Shown: piece by piece, positions 1 through 9,685 of the stretch | Position numbering within the stretch: position 1 is the stretch's first letter | Layout: every line of letters starts with the position of its first letter | NCBI GenBank assembly: GCA_021163285.1 | Contig: JAGGXA010000164.1 | Location: 1-34,053, forward strand | Direction of reading: 5' to 3' | DNA from: Deltaproteobacteria bacterium | GTDB lineage: Bacteria; Desulfobacterota; DSM-4660; Desulfatiglandales; Desulfatiglandaceae | Length of the DNA: 34,053 nucleotides | Translations under genes and position numbers: made by a program | Notes under the pieces: model-generated | The model's database searches: none | Told to the model about the DNA's origin: nothing | What the model saw: only the letters and a program-made list of their open reading frames with translations

Positions 1-404
1 ACTGTCTGCACAGGACGAAATATTCTGTAACCGTTCACGGAACGTTGAAATTTAAAATAGAAATTGGAAACCTGTCTCAAAGTTGAATTCTTAATGCTCT
101 TGCCATAAAGCAATCCTTCCAGTCAGTTATCAAGACAAAAAATTTGTTTTACCACCCTTATTCGGCCCTTTTCTTGCTTATTTACCGTTCAATGGTAATA
201 TTTCAATATTCAGGAATAATAATTCATCGGTTCCTGCAACCATTTACAGTCCGGTCAAAAAAAGAAGGCCGGGTTTCCTGTTAACATCGGTTTGAATGGG
301 TAAATCCATGAAACAGCAGATTTACCCCGTTAAATGATACCTAAATCCTGCAAGCGTCGAGTTTGCCGAAGATGCAAAATAGTTTATGCAGGTTTTAGGT
401 GATA

Positions 405-1265
405 ATGAGCGCTGAAAATATGGACACTGAAATTCATAGGCCCGGAGATATTGATTATTCCTTAACCGCGATTAAAAATTGTTCCATAATGCTTGATATA
501 GGCAGTGAATACCTTTGTGAAACACCTCTTTTACAAAAGGTGGGCACCTGCCTAAAAGAAAATGTCTCCTATTTAATCGATCACATCAATGACATCAAAA
601 AACAATTCGTAGGGAAACCTGCCCAGAAAACAAAGTTAGAAGATCGTCTCGAACAACTTGCCGATTTTTCAAGACTTCTGCAAAAGACTGAGAAAGATAT
701 AATACAAAAATGCATTTCCGGCGAGCTTGGCGATAAATTCATGCCGGTTGTAAAAGAGATTAATTTCCTTAGAGGCAGGGTGGAAGGGAATCCCATCTCC
801 TATACAAAAATTGATTCCGCACTCGGCATTATTGGCCGGTTCAAATTCGTTGCAACATCCATTAAGTCTGTATTTTTCTTTCTTTTTAAAATCTTCTTTG
901 TGTGTGCCCTGATCTGCCTGATCGTCTTTTCATTGCTTTATTTTAATATGGGTTCGGAAAAAGAGATAACTTCCAGGATTAATCAAAAAAAAGACCTGCT
1001 CAGCTCTGAAAAGGCCCGGTTTTCCATCTTAAATAAGAAAATTGAGCAAATTCAGAAAAAAATAGATACCATTAATCAGGACGAATTAAAACGGCAGGAC
1101 GTAATAGAACTGATTGATCTGAATATCAAAGTCTATAGGTTAGAAGAAGAAAAGCAAAACAGATTAAGCAAGCTTAAAAACATAAAAGATTCACTCAATA
1201 AATGTCAGGACGAACTGGAAGAGATGCAGCGCAAATCTATATGGCAAAGGCTTTTAAAACAATGA
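405..1265 (+). CDS. Hypothetical membrane-anchored coiled-coil protein
   Basis: ORF 399-1265; ATG at 405 (GTG at 399 also possible). One strongly hydrophobic segment (VFFFLFKIFFVCALICLIVFSLLYF) followed by a Lys/Glu-rich coiled-coil-like C-terminus. Confidence 0.6.
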   Translation: MSAENMDTEIHRPGDIDYSLTAIKNCSIMLDIGSEYLCETPLLQKVGTCLKENVSYLIDHINDIKKQFVGKPAQKTKLEDRLEQLADFSRLLQKTEKDIIQKCISGELGDKFMPVVKEINFLRGRVEGNPISYTKIDSALGIIGRFKFVATSIKSVFFFLFKIFFVCALICLIVFSLLYFNMGSEKEITSRINQKKDLLSSEKARFSILNKKIEQIQKKIDTINQDELKRQDVIELIDLNIKVYRLEEEKQNRLSKLKNIKDSLNKCQDELEEMQRKSIWQRLLKQ

Positions 1266-1440
1266 TACCCTGCCCTCCTCCGGGCCATTTTACATCTTGA
1301 GCCAATTTTAAAACATCTCATTTCAAAGTCCGCCCTTATCTGCCAATTTCTGCGTCAGGCTCAAGTTTTAAAGGACGAAATACTCACATGATTCCTGTGG
1401 TCAGGAATTTTAAAAAGTGGCCGAAGTCAAAACCAAATCT

Positions 1441-2646
1441 TTATTCTTCAAACCCTGCAAATCTGACACGAACGAATTTATGATTCTCTATTCTGATAAA
1501 GACCATGTCATTTTTTCCAAGCCCGTCATGGTCGGCAGGGCTGAAATTGAAAACGCCGGTACATCCTTTAAAACCCTTTGTTTTTTCAAGTGCGTCCCTT
1601 AGTCTTAAACGGGTTACATTACCACGACACCTGATAAAAGCATCATAAAGGAGCCATATAATATCGTATCCATGTCCTGATATCTGGTCTGCCCCTACCC
1701 CGAACCGGGTCATCATCCTCTCCTGAAAAGCCGTTATAACAGGACGAACAGGGTCATCCTCGTTAAGTTGAAAAGGAACGACCGGCTTTCCGGCTGGAAA
1801 TTCGACTCCTTCCATTGCATCCCCGCCCAGATCAATGATAAAACCAAATCCAAAGGCATGCGTTCCTATAACAGGGATATTTATCCCAAGGTTTCGCATG
1901 TTTCTGCATATGACAGGTGCGGGTGGACCACCGGTTACAGCGTATAATGCATCGGCCCCTTCAGTTTTTATTAAAGGCATAAGCTTTATCAACTGGGGGG
2001 TCATATCGATATCAGCGGGGCTATGTGTCTCATTCGATACGATCGCTTTAATTCCTGTTTTTTCGGCAATATCTCTAAAATCATGCGCAAGGCTTTGAGC
2101 CAAAGGCCAGTTGCCTGCAAAGACAAGCACTTTCCTGTATCCTCGTGCAAGGCACAAGTCCACCACCTTCCGGGTGACGACTATATCGTTCTGAGCAATA
2201 TTAAATGACCAGCGCTGTTTCAATGCGCGCAGCCCAGGATTAGACGGACACACAATGATATTGGTAATCCCCTCCCTTTCAGCAATTGCCCTCGCAGTTG
2301 GCTGGAAGTTGTCTTCAAAGGGGCCAACCACTGCCAGAATTTTGTTGTCACGGGCAAATTTCAGCATATTAAAAGAAATTCTGGTAATATCAAACCCGTT
2401 ATCTTTAATAACAAGCTCCATGGGATGGCCATTTATTCCGCCCATTTTATTAATCCTTTCCACCTCCATCTCCATGGCCATCTTCAGTGTTCTCGCGGGA
2501 TTTGCCCATGGCCCCGTCAACTCAAGGTTGACACCGATCTTATAAGGGCTTTTATCAACTGCCACGGCAGATGAAACCGGTAAAAAGATAATGAAAAGAG
2601 ATAGAATCAAAACCATTGTCAGGTTATTCAGCTTAAAGTTAATCAC
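1441..2646 (-). CDS. Branched-chain amino-acid-type ABC transporter periplasmic substrate-binding protein
   Basis: N-terminal signal peptide (MVLILSLFIIFLPVSSAVA), then YKIGVNLELTGPWANPARTLKMAMEMEVERINKMGGINGHPMELVIKDN, typical of Peripla_BP_6/LivJ-like proteins. Confidence 0.85.
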   Translation of the reverse strand: MINFKLNNLTMVLILSLFIIFLPVSSAVAVDKSPYKIGVNLELTGPWANPARTLKMAMEMEVERINKMGGINGHPMELVIKDNGFDITRISFNMLKFARDNKILAVVGPFEDNFQPTARAIAEREGITNIIVCPSNPGLRALKQRWSFNIAQNDIVVTRKVVDLCLARGYRKVLVFAGNWPLAQSLAHDFRDIAEKTGIKAIVSNETHSPADIDMTPQLIKLMPLIKTEGADALYAVTGGPPAPVICRNMRNLGINIPVIGTHAFGFGFIIDLGGDAMEGVEFPAGKPVVPFQLNEDDPVRPVITAFQERMMTRFGVGADQISGHGYDIIWLLYDAFIRCRGNVTRLRLRDALEKTKGFKGCTGVFNFSPADHDGLGKNDMVFIRIENHKFVRVRFAGFEE

Positions 2647-2768
2647 AACCTTATAATCTCCTTTAAGTATTATACGTTACTACTTGAATTATATCAATAT
2701 ATAATCCTTTCCAGCAACCGAGGCAACGTCCCGCAAAAAAAATAACCGCTTCCGGGCGGACATTATTC

Positions 2769-2928
2769 AGGGAACTTACAGAAAATAATCTCAGCATCCT
2801 GCTTGCCCTTTTGCCCGTCTTCTGCGTTGCGGTAACAGTTGTATAGTTCACTATGCAAATGTTACCACGCCTTGAAGACGAACAAAAATTCTGCGCGATA
2901 TGCTGAGATTATTACCTTTCAGTTCCCT
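2769..2928. repeat. Palindromic MITE-like element, family A copy 1
   Basis: Ends AGGGAACT...AGTTCCCT; inner arms AATAATCTCAGCAT/ATGCTGAGATTATT, GTCTTC/GAAGAC, GGTAACA/TGTTACC. Recurs in reverse orientation at 16359-16519. Confidence 0.8.
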
Positions 2929-4088
2929 TATTGCAGAACCTCAATTGCTTTATCAAACTTTTCTATCATCTCCATTCTCCAATCTTCATCTATGGTTACG
3001 GCACGGCCTGCAATTTTTTCGCAATAACCGCAAATCTCACAATCCGTATGAAGACAGTCGATCTTTTTTATATGATCAAGAAAACCATCCAGCCTGGTGT
3101 TGTCTATATAGACCTTTTGAGGAAAGGGTTCACGTAATACTCCCATAATCCGGTCCATTTTCTCCTTTTCGATCAGATCCGGACGGTCAATAAGATCAAG
3201 GTTCGGCTGTATATATATTCCCTCCTGAGGGAGTGTCAATATCTCGGCAAGGTTTCCGGGATAAGACCTGAGCTCATAGGCATTAAGTATCCTGATAAGA
3301 CTTTCCGTCCCCCTGAATCTTTCTACAAGCTTAATGCAGTCTATGCCTGCATCCTCATAATAACAGATATCCTCTGGACGTATCCAGCATGACCTTAAAA
3401 ATTCCGACGGTCTAAAGAGCTTCCTTCTCTGGCAGGACAGCTTGCAGTAATCGACTGCAAAACCACCTGATGGGTGACTGTTCTGCGAGCCGTGAGAAAC
3501 CATATTACGGTGATGCAGATCAAAAGGGCAGTTATAGAGGCAACAGTGATTGGCTATTACCTCAAGCTCGCAATCCACCCCTTCCCTGATGAGGCCCAAT
3601 GTTTTGAAGTCCCTTGTCACGGATTCGGGCAGGATGATCTTATCCGCCCCCATCTCTTCCCAGAAACGTGCAAGATAGACGCTGTTTATCCGGGCAAAGG
3701 ATGAAATGCTCACTTTTAGCTGAGGGAAGTTCTTTTTGATCAACTGGATGAGAAAAGGGAGTGAAACCGTCACCATATCGGCTCCGGTCGAGGAGATCCA
3801 TTCAAGATGTTCCATGATCCGCTTATGCCCTTTTTTTGTGAACTCTTCATTATCAAAACAGGTGGCATTTATTATGTAGTTAAAACTCAATCCCCTCCTC
3901 CGGGTTTCGGAAATAAAGCCTTTTGCCTCCTCCTTATACACCCTGGGGATAAATATGAGCATCCTGCCGCCACCGAGAGGGTCTCCCCATGCCTGGCCAT
4001 AGAGACTGCTCACGGTAGTTCCCTCAAGATTATCTAAAAGCGCCGGGTCCCAATTGGTTGCAATCGAATATTGAACACCCATTCTCAA
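2928..4088 (-). CDS. Peptidase U32-family protein (UbiU/UbiV-like Fe-S protein)
   Basis: TIM-barrel-like U32 pattern with conserved cysteines (NHCCLYNCPFDLHH, DYCKLSC, RSCWIRPEDI) and C-terminal CLHTDCEICGYC. Paralogous to 4085-5260. Confidence 0.75.
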   Translation of the reverse strand: MRMGVQYSIATNWDPALLDNLEGTTVSSLYGQAWGDPLGGGRMLIFIPRVYKEEAKGFISETRRRGLSFNYIINATCFDNEEFTKKGHKRIMEHLEWISSTGADMVTVSLPFLIQLIKKNFPQLKVSISSFARINSVYLARFWEEMGADKIILPESVTRDFKTLGLIREGVDCELEVIANHCCLYNCPFDLHHRNMVSHGSQNSHPSGGFAVDYCKLSCQRRKLFRPSEFLRSCWIRPEDICYYEDAGIDCIKLVERFRGTESLIRILNAYELRSYPGNLAEILTLPQEGIYIQPNLDLIDRPDLIEKEKMDRIMGVLREPFPQKVYIDNTRLDGFLDHIKKIDCLHTDCEICGYCEKIAGRAVTIDEDWRMEMIEKFDKAIEVLQ

Positions 4089-5260
4089 TTCTCCTTAAAG
4101 ACATCGCCGTTTAACATGGCCTTGATAAAATCTTCAAAAGGCTTGCGCCGCTTTTCCGCCTCATCCCTGTCAAAATGGCCTGTCTTATCAAAGGTTCTTT
4201 GACAGAAACCGCACTTTTCGCAGTCTCTGTTGCGGCAGGAGCCGTTTTCCCGGAAAAAATCAATAAAATTCCCAAACTTCTTGTTATCTATATATATAAA
4301 ATCCCTGAAGGCAAAATTCATAAGCCCTGCTATCCGTCCGATCTTTGAAACATTAACATGTTCCGGTTTATTGAAATAATCAAGATTCGGCTTTAAATAG
4401 ACGTCAGGGTTTGTAAGTGTGAGTATGTCTATGAGATTTCCGTCAAAGCTCCTCTTTTGATAGCTCATTACCGTATTAAGGAGCACCTCTGACTTTTTGA
4501 ACCTTTCCACCACCTTGAATTTGTTAAATCCGATCTCTTCATAGGCCCAAAGGTCTTCAGGCCTGATCCAGCAGGCCTTAATGATCTCGACCGGCTCTGT
4601 AAATTTCTTCAGGGTGCAATTGAAATAAGGAAATTGAAGGTAACATGAATTGTCCATGCTATGGGTCTGTGAGGCGTGGCCGTCATGAGCCACATGCTCC
4701 AATTGATGGGGACAGTCGCGCAGACAGCAGGGATTGGAAATAAGCTCAATCTCACATTTAACCGCCTCCCTGATGGCGGAAAGCGTATCAAAATCCCGGT
4801 TTATATTCTCATCAATAATCATCTCATCCACACCAAAGTCCTCATATTGTTTCGCCCTGCTCACGGAGTTTATCCGGCATACGCTCGAGGCCTTGATCTT
4901 CATCCCCGGGAGGACTTCCTGAACCAGTTTTATCATGTAAGGAAAGCCGACTGTTACAAAATCCACACCAATAGAACCTATCCATTCAAGAAGCTCTACA
5001 ATCTCTCTGTATCCCTTCCTTGAATAGTGAATATTGTTTATGCACATCGTGTTCAGAAGGTAATTAAATCTTATTCCCGCCTTATGCGCGTGCGTTACAT
5101 GTTCCCTTGCCTGCTCGCGGCTTATCTGCGGTAGCAAAAAAGAGGGCCTTGCTCCGCCTATCACATCAAAAGGGAGCTTTCCATATATTTCCTCGGTACA
5201 TGTGTCTTTAAGGCCATCCAGCAAAGAATCATCCCAGTTAGTCGATACTCTTAATTCCAT
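4085..5260 (-). CDS. Peptidase U32-family protein (UbiU/UbiV-like Fe-S protein), paralog
   Basis: ORF track start is 5326, but ATG at 5260 (MELRVSTNWDDSLL) has GGAG 7 nt upstream and aligns with the paralog N-terminus (SIATNWDPALLDNL). Cysteines NPCCLRDCPHQ, SCYLQFPYFNC, KACWIRPEDL, CRNRDCEKCGFC. Confidence 0.75.
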   Translation of the reverse strand: MELRVSTNWDDSLLDGLKDTCTEEIYGKLPFDVIGGARPSFLLPQISREQAREHVTHAHKAGIRFNYLLNTMCINNIHYSRKGYREIVELLEWIGSIGVDFVTVGFPYMIKLVQEVLPGMKIKASSVCRINSVSRAKQYEDFGVDEMIIDENINRDFDTLSAIREAVKCEIELISNPCCLRDCPHQLEHVAHDGHASQTHSMDNSCYLQFPYFNCTLKKFTEPVEIIKACWIRPEDLWAYEEIGFNKFKVVERFKKSEVLLNTVMSYQKRSFDGNLIDILTLTNPDVYLKPNLDYFNKPEHVNVSKIGRIAGLMNFAFRDFIYIDNKKFGNFIDFFRENGSCRNRDCEKCGFCQRTFDKTGHFDRDEAEKRRKPFEDFIKAMLNGDVFKEN

Positions 5261-6716
5261 AATCATTCTCCTTTTTCTCAACGTCGCACCAGCGCAAGAG
5301 GGAAGAGATTGGAGCAATACCGTCATGATGCCACATCATGGACGGCAATGCCATGTTGCCTGGTGATGTAATCCTCGCCACACCTGCCTCCCCAAGCCTT
5401 GATATAAACTCTTTTTCCCTGTTATCCCCTATTGACAGCGCTGCATTTTGCAAAAACGGCCCCAAAGGCCTGAGGGCTGGAATGATCTCAAAGATATCAT
5501 GCACGGCAAATACCCTGATAAACCTGTTCAGTGGAGAGGCATGAAAAATACCGGGGTCTTTTTCACAGACGACAGTCCATCCTGTGTTCTTTGAAGATGC
5601 AAACATGGTTACATCCTCTCCATTCAGTTCTCTGAACTCATATCTCCCCCTGAGTTGATTGATCAAAGCGGCCTCTCCCGGAGATAGGGCGCCCCGCGGC
5701 ATCTTTGTTTCCATCTTTTTCATCGCATTTGCCAGGGCACCGGCAAACTCCTTTGGCGATACCTCTCCCCCATCCTCCACGTAATAGACATGCGGCGCAA
5801 GACAGGCATGTTGATCAAACATGGAGATGTCATATGCAACAGATGCGGCAAGCGCATCAAGGGCATCATAATTCAATCTGTTCCTGCCAAGCACCCCGAA
5901 CCCTAACTTATGCCCGTGGGTCAGGACCGTGACCCTGCGGGGGATCCTCTTCATGACAGAGGTCAAGGTCTCCACTCCGCCGAAGAGGATTGCGGCATCC
6001 GCCTGATTAAAGGCTGCACTTTCCAGGTCTTTATTCCCTCCTTTCCAGTAAAGGGCTGCGAGACTGCAAGCCATTTCAGGGTCAATATCCTCAATCGTCT
6101 TTAAGTAGAGAGGGATAAATGAGGGTTCACCTGATGCCAGTTTTCCCAGGCAGGCGGACTTTATAAGGAGAGACCTCATGAAAACGAGATGGGGAAGGGC
6201 CGGGATATTCCCTGAAAAAAAAGAGACGATAAGCCGGGGTCCAAAGGCCCTGCAATAACCGTTTAAACTTTCCGAGTATTGAAAATCATCTAAATAGAAG
6301 GGATTTCCTGTCTCTGACTTGAGAGCACGCAGGATATCTTCCTTAAGGGAGCTTTTCATCTCCACATCAATGCTTTCATCCACTGCCCCGGGAGAAAGGC
6401 CGGTCATTACAGGTATTATCTTCAGCGCCAGTTTTCGGTATGGATATTTCCTGTCAAGCCACAAACGGGAGGCCTTGTCGAGTGTATGGACGATTTTCTC
6501 TACAGGCATACCGCTCAAGTATTTATCCCTCTTCTCTTTTAAGTAGCCTGCAAGAAGTGCCACCTTTTTTTTTGTGAGAACCGGAAACTTTAAATGGACA
6601 ATTTTGTCCCCGCGTTGATACTCTCCTGTTGTTACGGGGGGCATCTCAGGGCTGAAGCCGGGCGGGAAATAAAAGCCATTTGCCTCTATTACCTCCATCA
6701 CATTCCCCTCCATCAT
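5238..6716 (-). CDS. luxC: LuxC-like acyl-CoA/acyl-protein reductase
   Basis: Aldehyde-dehydrogenase-like protein with DQHACLAPHVYYVE (LuxC catalytic Cys motif); overlaps the LuxE-like gene by 4 nt. Confidence 0.8.
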   Translation of the reverse strand: MMEGNVMEVIEANGFYFPPGFSPEMPPVTTGEYQRGDKIVHLKFPVLTKKKVALLAGYLKEKRDKYLSGMPVEKIVHTLDKASRLWLDRKYPYRKLALKIIPVMTGLSPGAVDESIDVEMKSSLKEDILRALKSETGNPFYLDDFQYSESLNGYCRAFGPRLIVSFFSGNIPALPHLVFMRSLLIKSACLGKLASGEPSFIPLYLKTIEDIDPEMACSLAALYWKGGNKDLESAAFNQADAAILFGGVETLTSVMKRIPRRVTVLTHGHKLGFGVLGRNRLNYDALDALAASVAYDISMFDQHACLAPHVYYVEDGGEVSPKEFAGALANAMKKMETKMPRGALSPGEAALINQLRGRYEFRELNGEDVTMFASSKNTGWTVVCEKDPGIFHASPLNRFIRVFAVHDIFEIIPALRPLGPFLQNAALSIGDNREKEFISRLGEAGVARITSPGNMALPSMMWHHDGIAPISSLLRWCDVEKKENDYGIKSID

Positions 6717-7840
6717 ATCCCTTCCATGATACCTGTCATCCTGCTCATCTCCTCTATTGTCAGGGAACAGCCGCGGACATCCCTTTCTCCGGCCCTCCCT
6801 GAAACCTCAAAACCACCATCAATAATCCTTCCAAGATCATCAGTCTGAATAGCGCAAATGTGTCCTCTGTTTGCCAGATCAAAGTACCTCAAAAGACCTG
6901 TCTCACCTATGGGCAGAGGCTCAAGAGTATCAGGGTTTACAACCAGGACCCTGGTCCATGGCGGGATAAATTTTGCAGGGAGATTATCCACCCCAAGGCC
7001 CCGGTTTTTCAGGTTGTTGTCATAATACTGTGAGGCTGTCTCGGTCATTCCAATGAGGTTTACACAAAATTCCCTTGAAACCCCCAGGAATTCTCCGCAA
7101 TAATCGAGAAATTCTTCCCTTACCACATCTCTGCTCTTTCCCTTGATCCCGCCTGCATCGAGGCATCTGGAACCTTTCGGGAGTCTGAATTTCAACCTGT
7201 TGGCCCTCAAAAAATCGAAAAAATTGATGAAGCCGAATGAACCTCCGCAAATGGTTGCCGGTATATTGTCCTCTTCAGAACTTCTGAGAGCGTCTGCAAG
7301 GGCATCGGCATCAAATCCATTCTTCCCTATAAAAAAACGGCTCCCCTGAAGGCCGAAAGAATCTTTCAACCTGTTCATGCCAAAAACCATAACCATATTT
7401 GGGGCGATATCAGGGGAAGGAGCAATAACAAAGAGCCTGCTCTTTATCCTGTCGGGAAAAAGGAGGCCTGAGGCAGCATGAGAAATGGTGGCCTTCATCA
7501 GTGCGAGTCCGCCCATATCATAGTCTACCCTGCCCTTTTGATCCGGATTAACGGTTCCGCTTGTCATGAATGTTTTAACTGTGAGAGAAGGAAGGAGGGT
7601 AAGACGAACCGCCTTAAAGACATCTGTGAAAACAGGGGGAACATCTTTCCAGGAGGCAATATTGCCGGGCGTAACCCCTCTCCTTTGACAATAACGCCTG
7701 TAGAGGGGGATATATTTATACTGGAGAGCAAAGCTCCTGATGGCCAGCCGGTTAAAGCCTTCATCATCCCGGTGGTCAACCCCTCTTTCGATAAAAGACA
7801 AGATATCTTCATCAACAGCCTTTACATCGGGGGGAAACAT
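6713..7840 (-). CDS. luxE: LuxE-like acyl-protein synthetase (ATP-dependent acid activation)
   Basis: LuxE family features: YKYIPLYRRYCQRRGVTPGNIASWKDVPPVFTDVFK, KTFMTSGTVNPDQKGRV, NLIGMTETASQYYDNN. Adjacent to the LuxC-like gene. Confidence 0.8.
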   Translation of the reverse strand: MFPPDVKAVDEDILSFIERGVDHRDDEGFNRLAIRSFALQYKYIPLYRRYCQRRGVTPGNIASWKDVPPVFTDVFKAVRLTLLPSLTVKTFMTSGTVNPDQKGRVDYDMGGLALMKATISHAASGLLFPDRIKSRLFVIAPSPDIAPNMVMVFGMNRLKDSFGLQGSRFFIGKNGFDADALADALRSSEEDNIPATICGGSFGFINFFDFLRANRLKFRLPKGSRCLDAGGIKGKSRDVVREEFLDYCGEFLGVSREFCVNLIGMTETASQYYDNNLKNRGLGVDNLPAKFIPPWTRVLVVNPDTLEPLPIGETGLLRYFDLANRGHICAIQTDDLGRIIDGGFEVSGRAGERDVRGCSLTIEEMSRMTGIMEGI

Positions 7841-9075
7841 TCCCGTACCTCTATATGAAAGGTGATCATTTTTTTTAGAAGCAGCCTTTTTAACATCTCG
7901 GTCAGCTCCCCCCTTGAAACCCCTTTTTCGCTTATTATCTCATTTATGGACATGCGGCCGTTCAGCATCTCCGTCAACCAGCCCCAGGCCTTGCCGAGAA
8001 TCTCCTCTATCTCCTTATTTCCTGAAAGGGCCATGGGTTTAAGACCGTCATCAAGGGCCGGAAGTTCCCGGAATCCTTTATAAAGGCAAAAATCGGTCGG
8101 CCGGTAGGCGAAAAGACAGGGTTCCCTTCCGAACTTTCTGTGATAGATATAGCGATATGCGCTCAAACCGGCGCTGATCCCATCGGAGACGGCCCTTGAA
8201 AATGAATTATACCCCCCTGCCGTAACATCCCCTGCGGCAAAAATCCCGGGGACGGATGTCTGCATATCCCGGTTTACCTCTATAAATGACGACCCTGACC
8301 AGATGTCTCCCATGTTAATCCTGCAAGTGGGTAAAAGTTCATAGGAATTAAAGTCAAGCAATACCCCGGCGCACAGCATATCCCGTCTGCCTTCAGGTGT
8401 CAAAACACTTATTCCTTTCAGGCCTCCATCACCCCAATAACTTTCGACCCAACCGCGAATGATCTCACCTGAACCATCTTTGCCTTCCCCGTCATCTCCC
8501 TCTTCCTCCATTACAAAGGCAATATCCGACCCTGCGCCTGCACGATTCAGCTCTCTTATAAGGGGAATCAGGTTCATAAGCTTTGGACTGCCTACGATAA
8601 CAAGTCTCGGCTCCCACCTCCTGCTTAACAACTCCTTCGTGCGGGATACGATAAACTCATACCCCATACTCGTTACCATAAGCCCTTTTCCAAGATAATC
8701 TATCTCATTTACAAGAACCTTAATCCCGGTCGTAATAACAACGGCAAGTGACCTGAAGACCTTTCCGCCGGAAGTTATGACCTCTTTCACGTCTCCCCTG
8801 CCTGTGATACGCGTAACCCTTCCATAATGGACAGGTATATTTAATTTTAAGATGTCTTTCTTCATACGGCTGAGGATTTCCTTCCCCTCAATTTTCCATG
8901 AAGGTCCGGTAAAAAAACACCCCTGCCATGCAGCGAGACCGCCTATAGAAGAATTCTCGATAAGGAGAACACTGCATGGGACGGCCCTGTCTCTTTTCAC
9001 CCATCGGGCCCTGACAGCAGCGCTTATACCTGCAGGCCCTCCCCCGACTATGATAAGGTCCCAGTCATAATTCAT
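7822..9075 (-). CDS. FAD/NAD(P)-dependent oxidoreductase (thioredoxin reductase-like)
   Basis: Dinucleotide-binding motif DLIIVGGGPAGISAAVRA near the start and VPGIFAAGDVTAGGYNSFSRAVSDGISAG near the C-terminus. ATG at 9075 preferred over track start 9201. Confidence 0.8.
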   Translation of the reverse strand: MNYDWDLIIVGGGPAGISAAVRARWVKRDRAVPCSVLLIENSSIGGLAAWQGCFFTGPSWKIEGKEILSRMKKDILKLNIPVHYGRVTRITGRGDVKEVITSGGKVFRSLAVVITTGIKVLVNEIDYLGKGLMVTSMGYEFIVSRTKELLSRRWEPRLVIVGSPKLMNLIPLIRELNRAGAGSDIAFVMEEEGDDGEGKDGSGEIIRGWVESYWGDGGLKGISVLTPEGRRDMLCAGVLLDFNSYELLPTCRINMGDIWSGSSFIEVNRDMQTSVPGIFAAGDVTAGGYNSFSRAVSDGISAGLSAYRYIYHRKFGREPCLFAYRPTDFCLYKGFRELPALDDGLKPMALSGNKEIEEILGKAWGWLTEMLNGRMSINEIISEKGVSRGELTEMLKRLLLKKMITFHIEVRECFPPM

Positions 9076-9583
9076 CCGAATTCTCCACAAGGTATGGGAT
9101 GAGTCCCCCGGAGGACAAGACCTTTTTGATATGCGAATCAATGGGAGAGAATCGATATTTATTTTTACTGGAAAGTTTAATAAAACCGTTTTCCGGATCA
9201 ATCAGGCATTTCTCTCCATCGCAGGCCCTGTCATGGATATTACCGCATACAAGGGGAGGTATCCCCATATTCACAAGGCTGCGAAAGAATATCCTGGCAA
9301 AGGATTTTGCAACAACCGCCTTGATCCCGCAGGCGAGAAGCGCTCTTACAGAAGTCTCGCGGCTGGAACCGCAGCCAAAGTTGTATCCTGCCACAATCAC
9401 CAGGTCTTCATCCAATGAGGCGCTGTTAACGCCTGAACCAAGCCTTTTCATCCCTTCAAGCAGGCCTTTTTTAATCCTTTCCCTTTCGAGGCTGAAAAAG
9501 GAGGGAGGGTGCAGGATATCCGTGTTTACCTGGTCGCCAAGCTTCCATATCCTGCCCTGAATTATAGTTGAAGTATCCGTCAT
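9065..9583 (-). CDS. leuD: 3-isopropylmalate dehydratase / homoaconitase small-subunit-like (LeuD family)
   Basis: VAGYNFGCGSSRETSVRALLACGIKAVVAKSFARIFFRSLVNMGIPPL is characteristic of LeuD/aconitase swivel domains. Confidence 0.88.
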   Translation of the reverse strand: MTDTSTIIQGRIWKLGDQVNTDILHPPSFFSLERERIKKGLLEGMKRLGSGVNSASLDEDLVIVAGYNFGCGSSRETSVRALLACGIKAVVAKSFARIFFRSLVNMGIPPLVCGNIHDRACDGEKCLIDPENGFIKLSSKNKYRFSPIDSHIKKVLSSGGLIPYLVENSDEL

Positions 9584-9618
9584 AATAATATCCGTTCATA
9601 GTCCTTATCCAACAACTT

Positions 9619-9644
9619 GTTTCCACGCTCTGCATGGGAACGAG
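9619..9644. repeat. Short REP-like palindrome copy (CTCGTTCCCACGCTCTGCGTGGGAA family)
   Basis: TTTCCACGCTCTGCATGGGAACGAG; reverse complement closely matches 31912-31941. Confidence 0.55.
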
Positions 9645-9685
9645 CGCCATAACCCTGAACCTTTAAACCTGTAATCCGTAACCAT

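Noticed and set aside
581-796. Antisense ORFs in the track (e.g. 581-796, 2255-2545, 7478-7858, 9099-9560, 10647-11087, 11797-12339, 15806-16180, 25503-25811, 25554-25931)
   Set aside because: Each lies opposite or out of frame to a well-supported gene and has no recognisable motif.
2769-2928. CRISPR array
   Set aside because: The repeats are single, long palindromes separated by kilobases; there is no regular repeat-spacer pattern and no cas gene.
5238-7840. Bioluminescence (lux) operon
   Set aside because: No luxA, luxB or luxD-like gene in the window; neighbours are aconitase-type, U32 and radical SAM genes.
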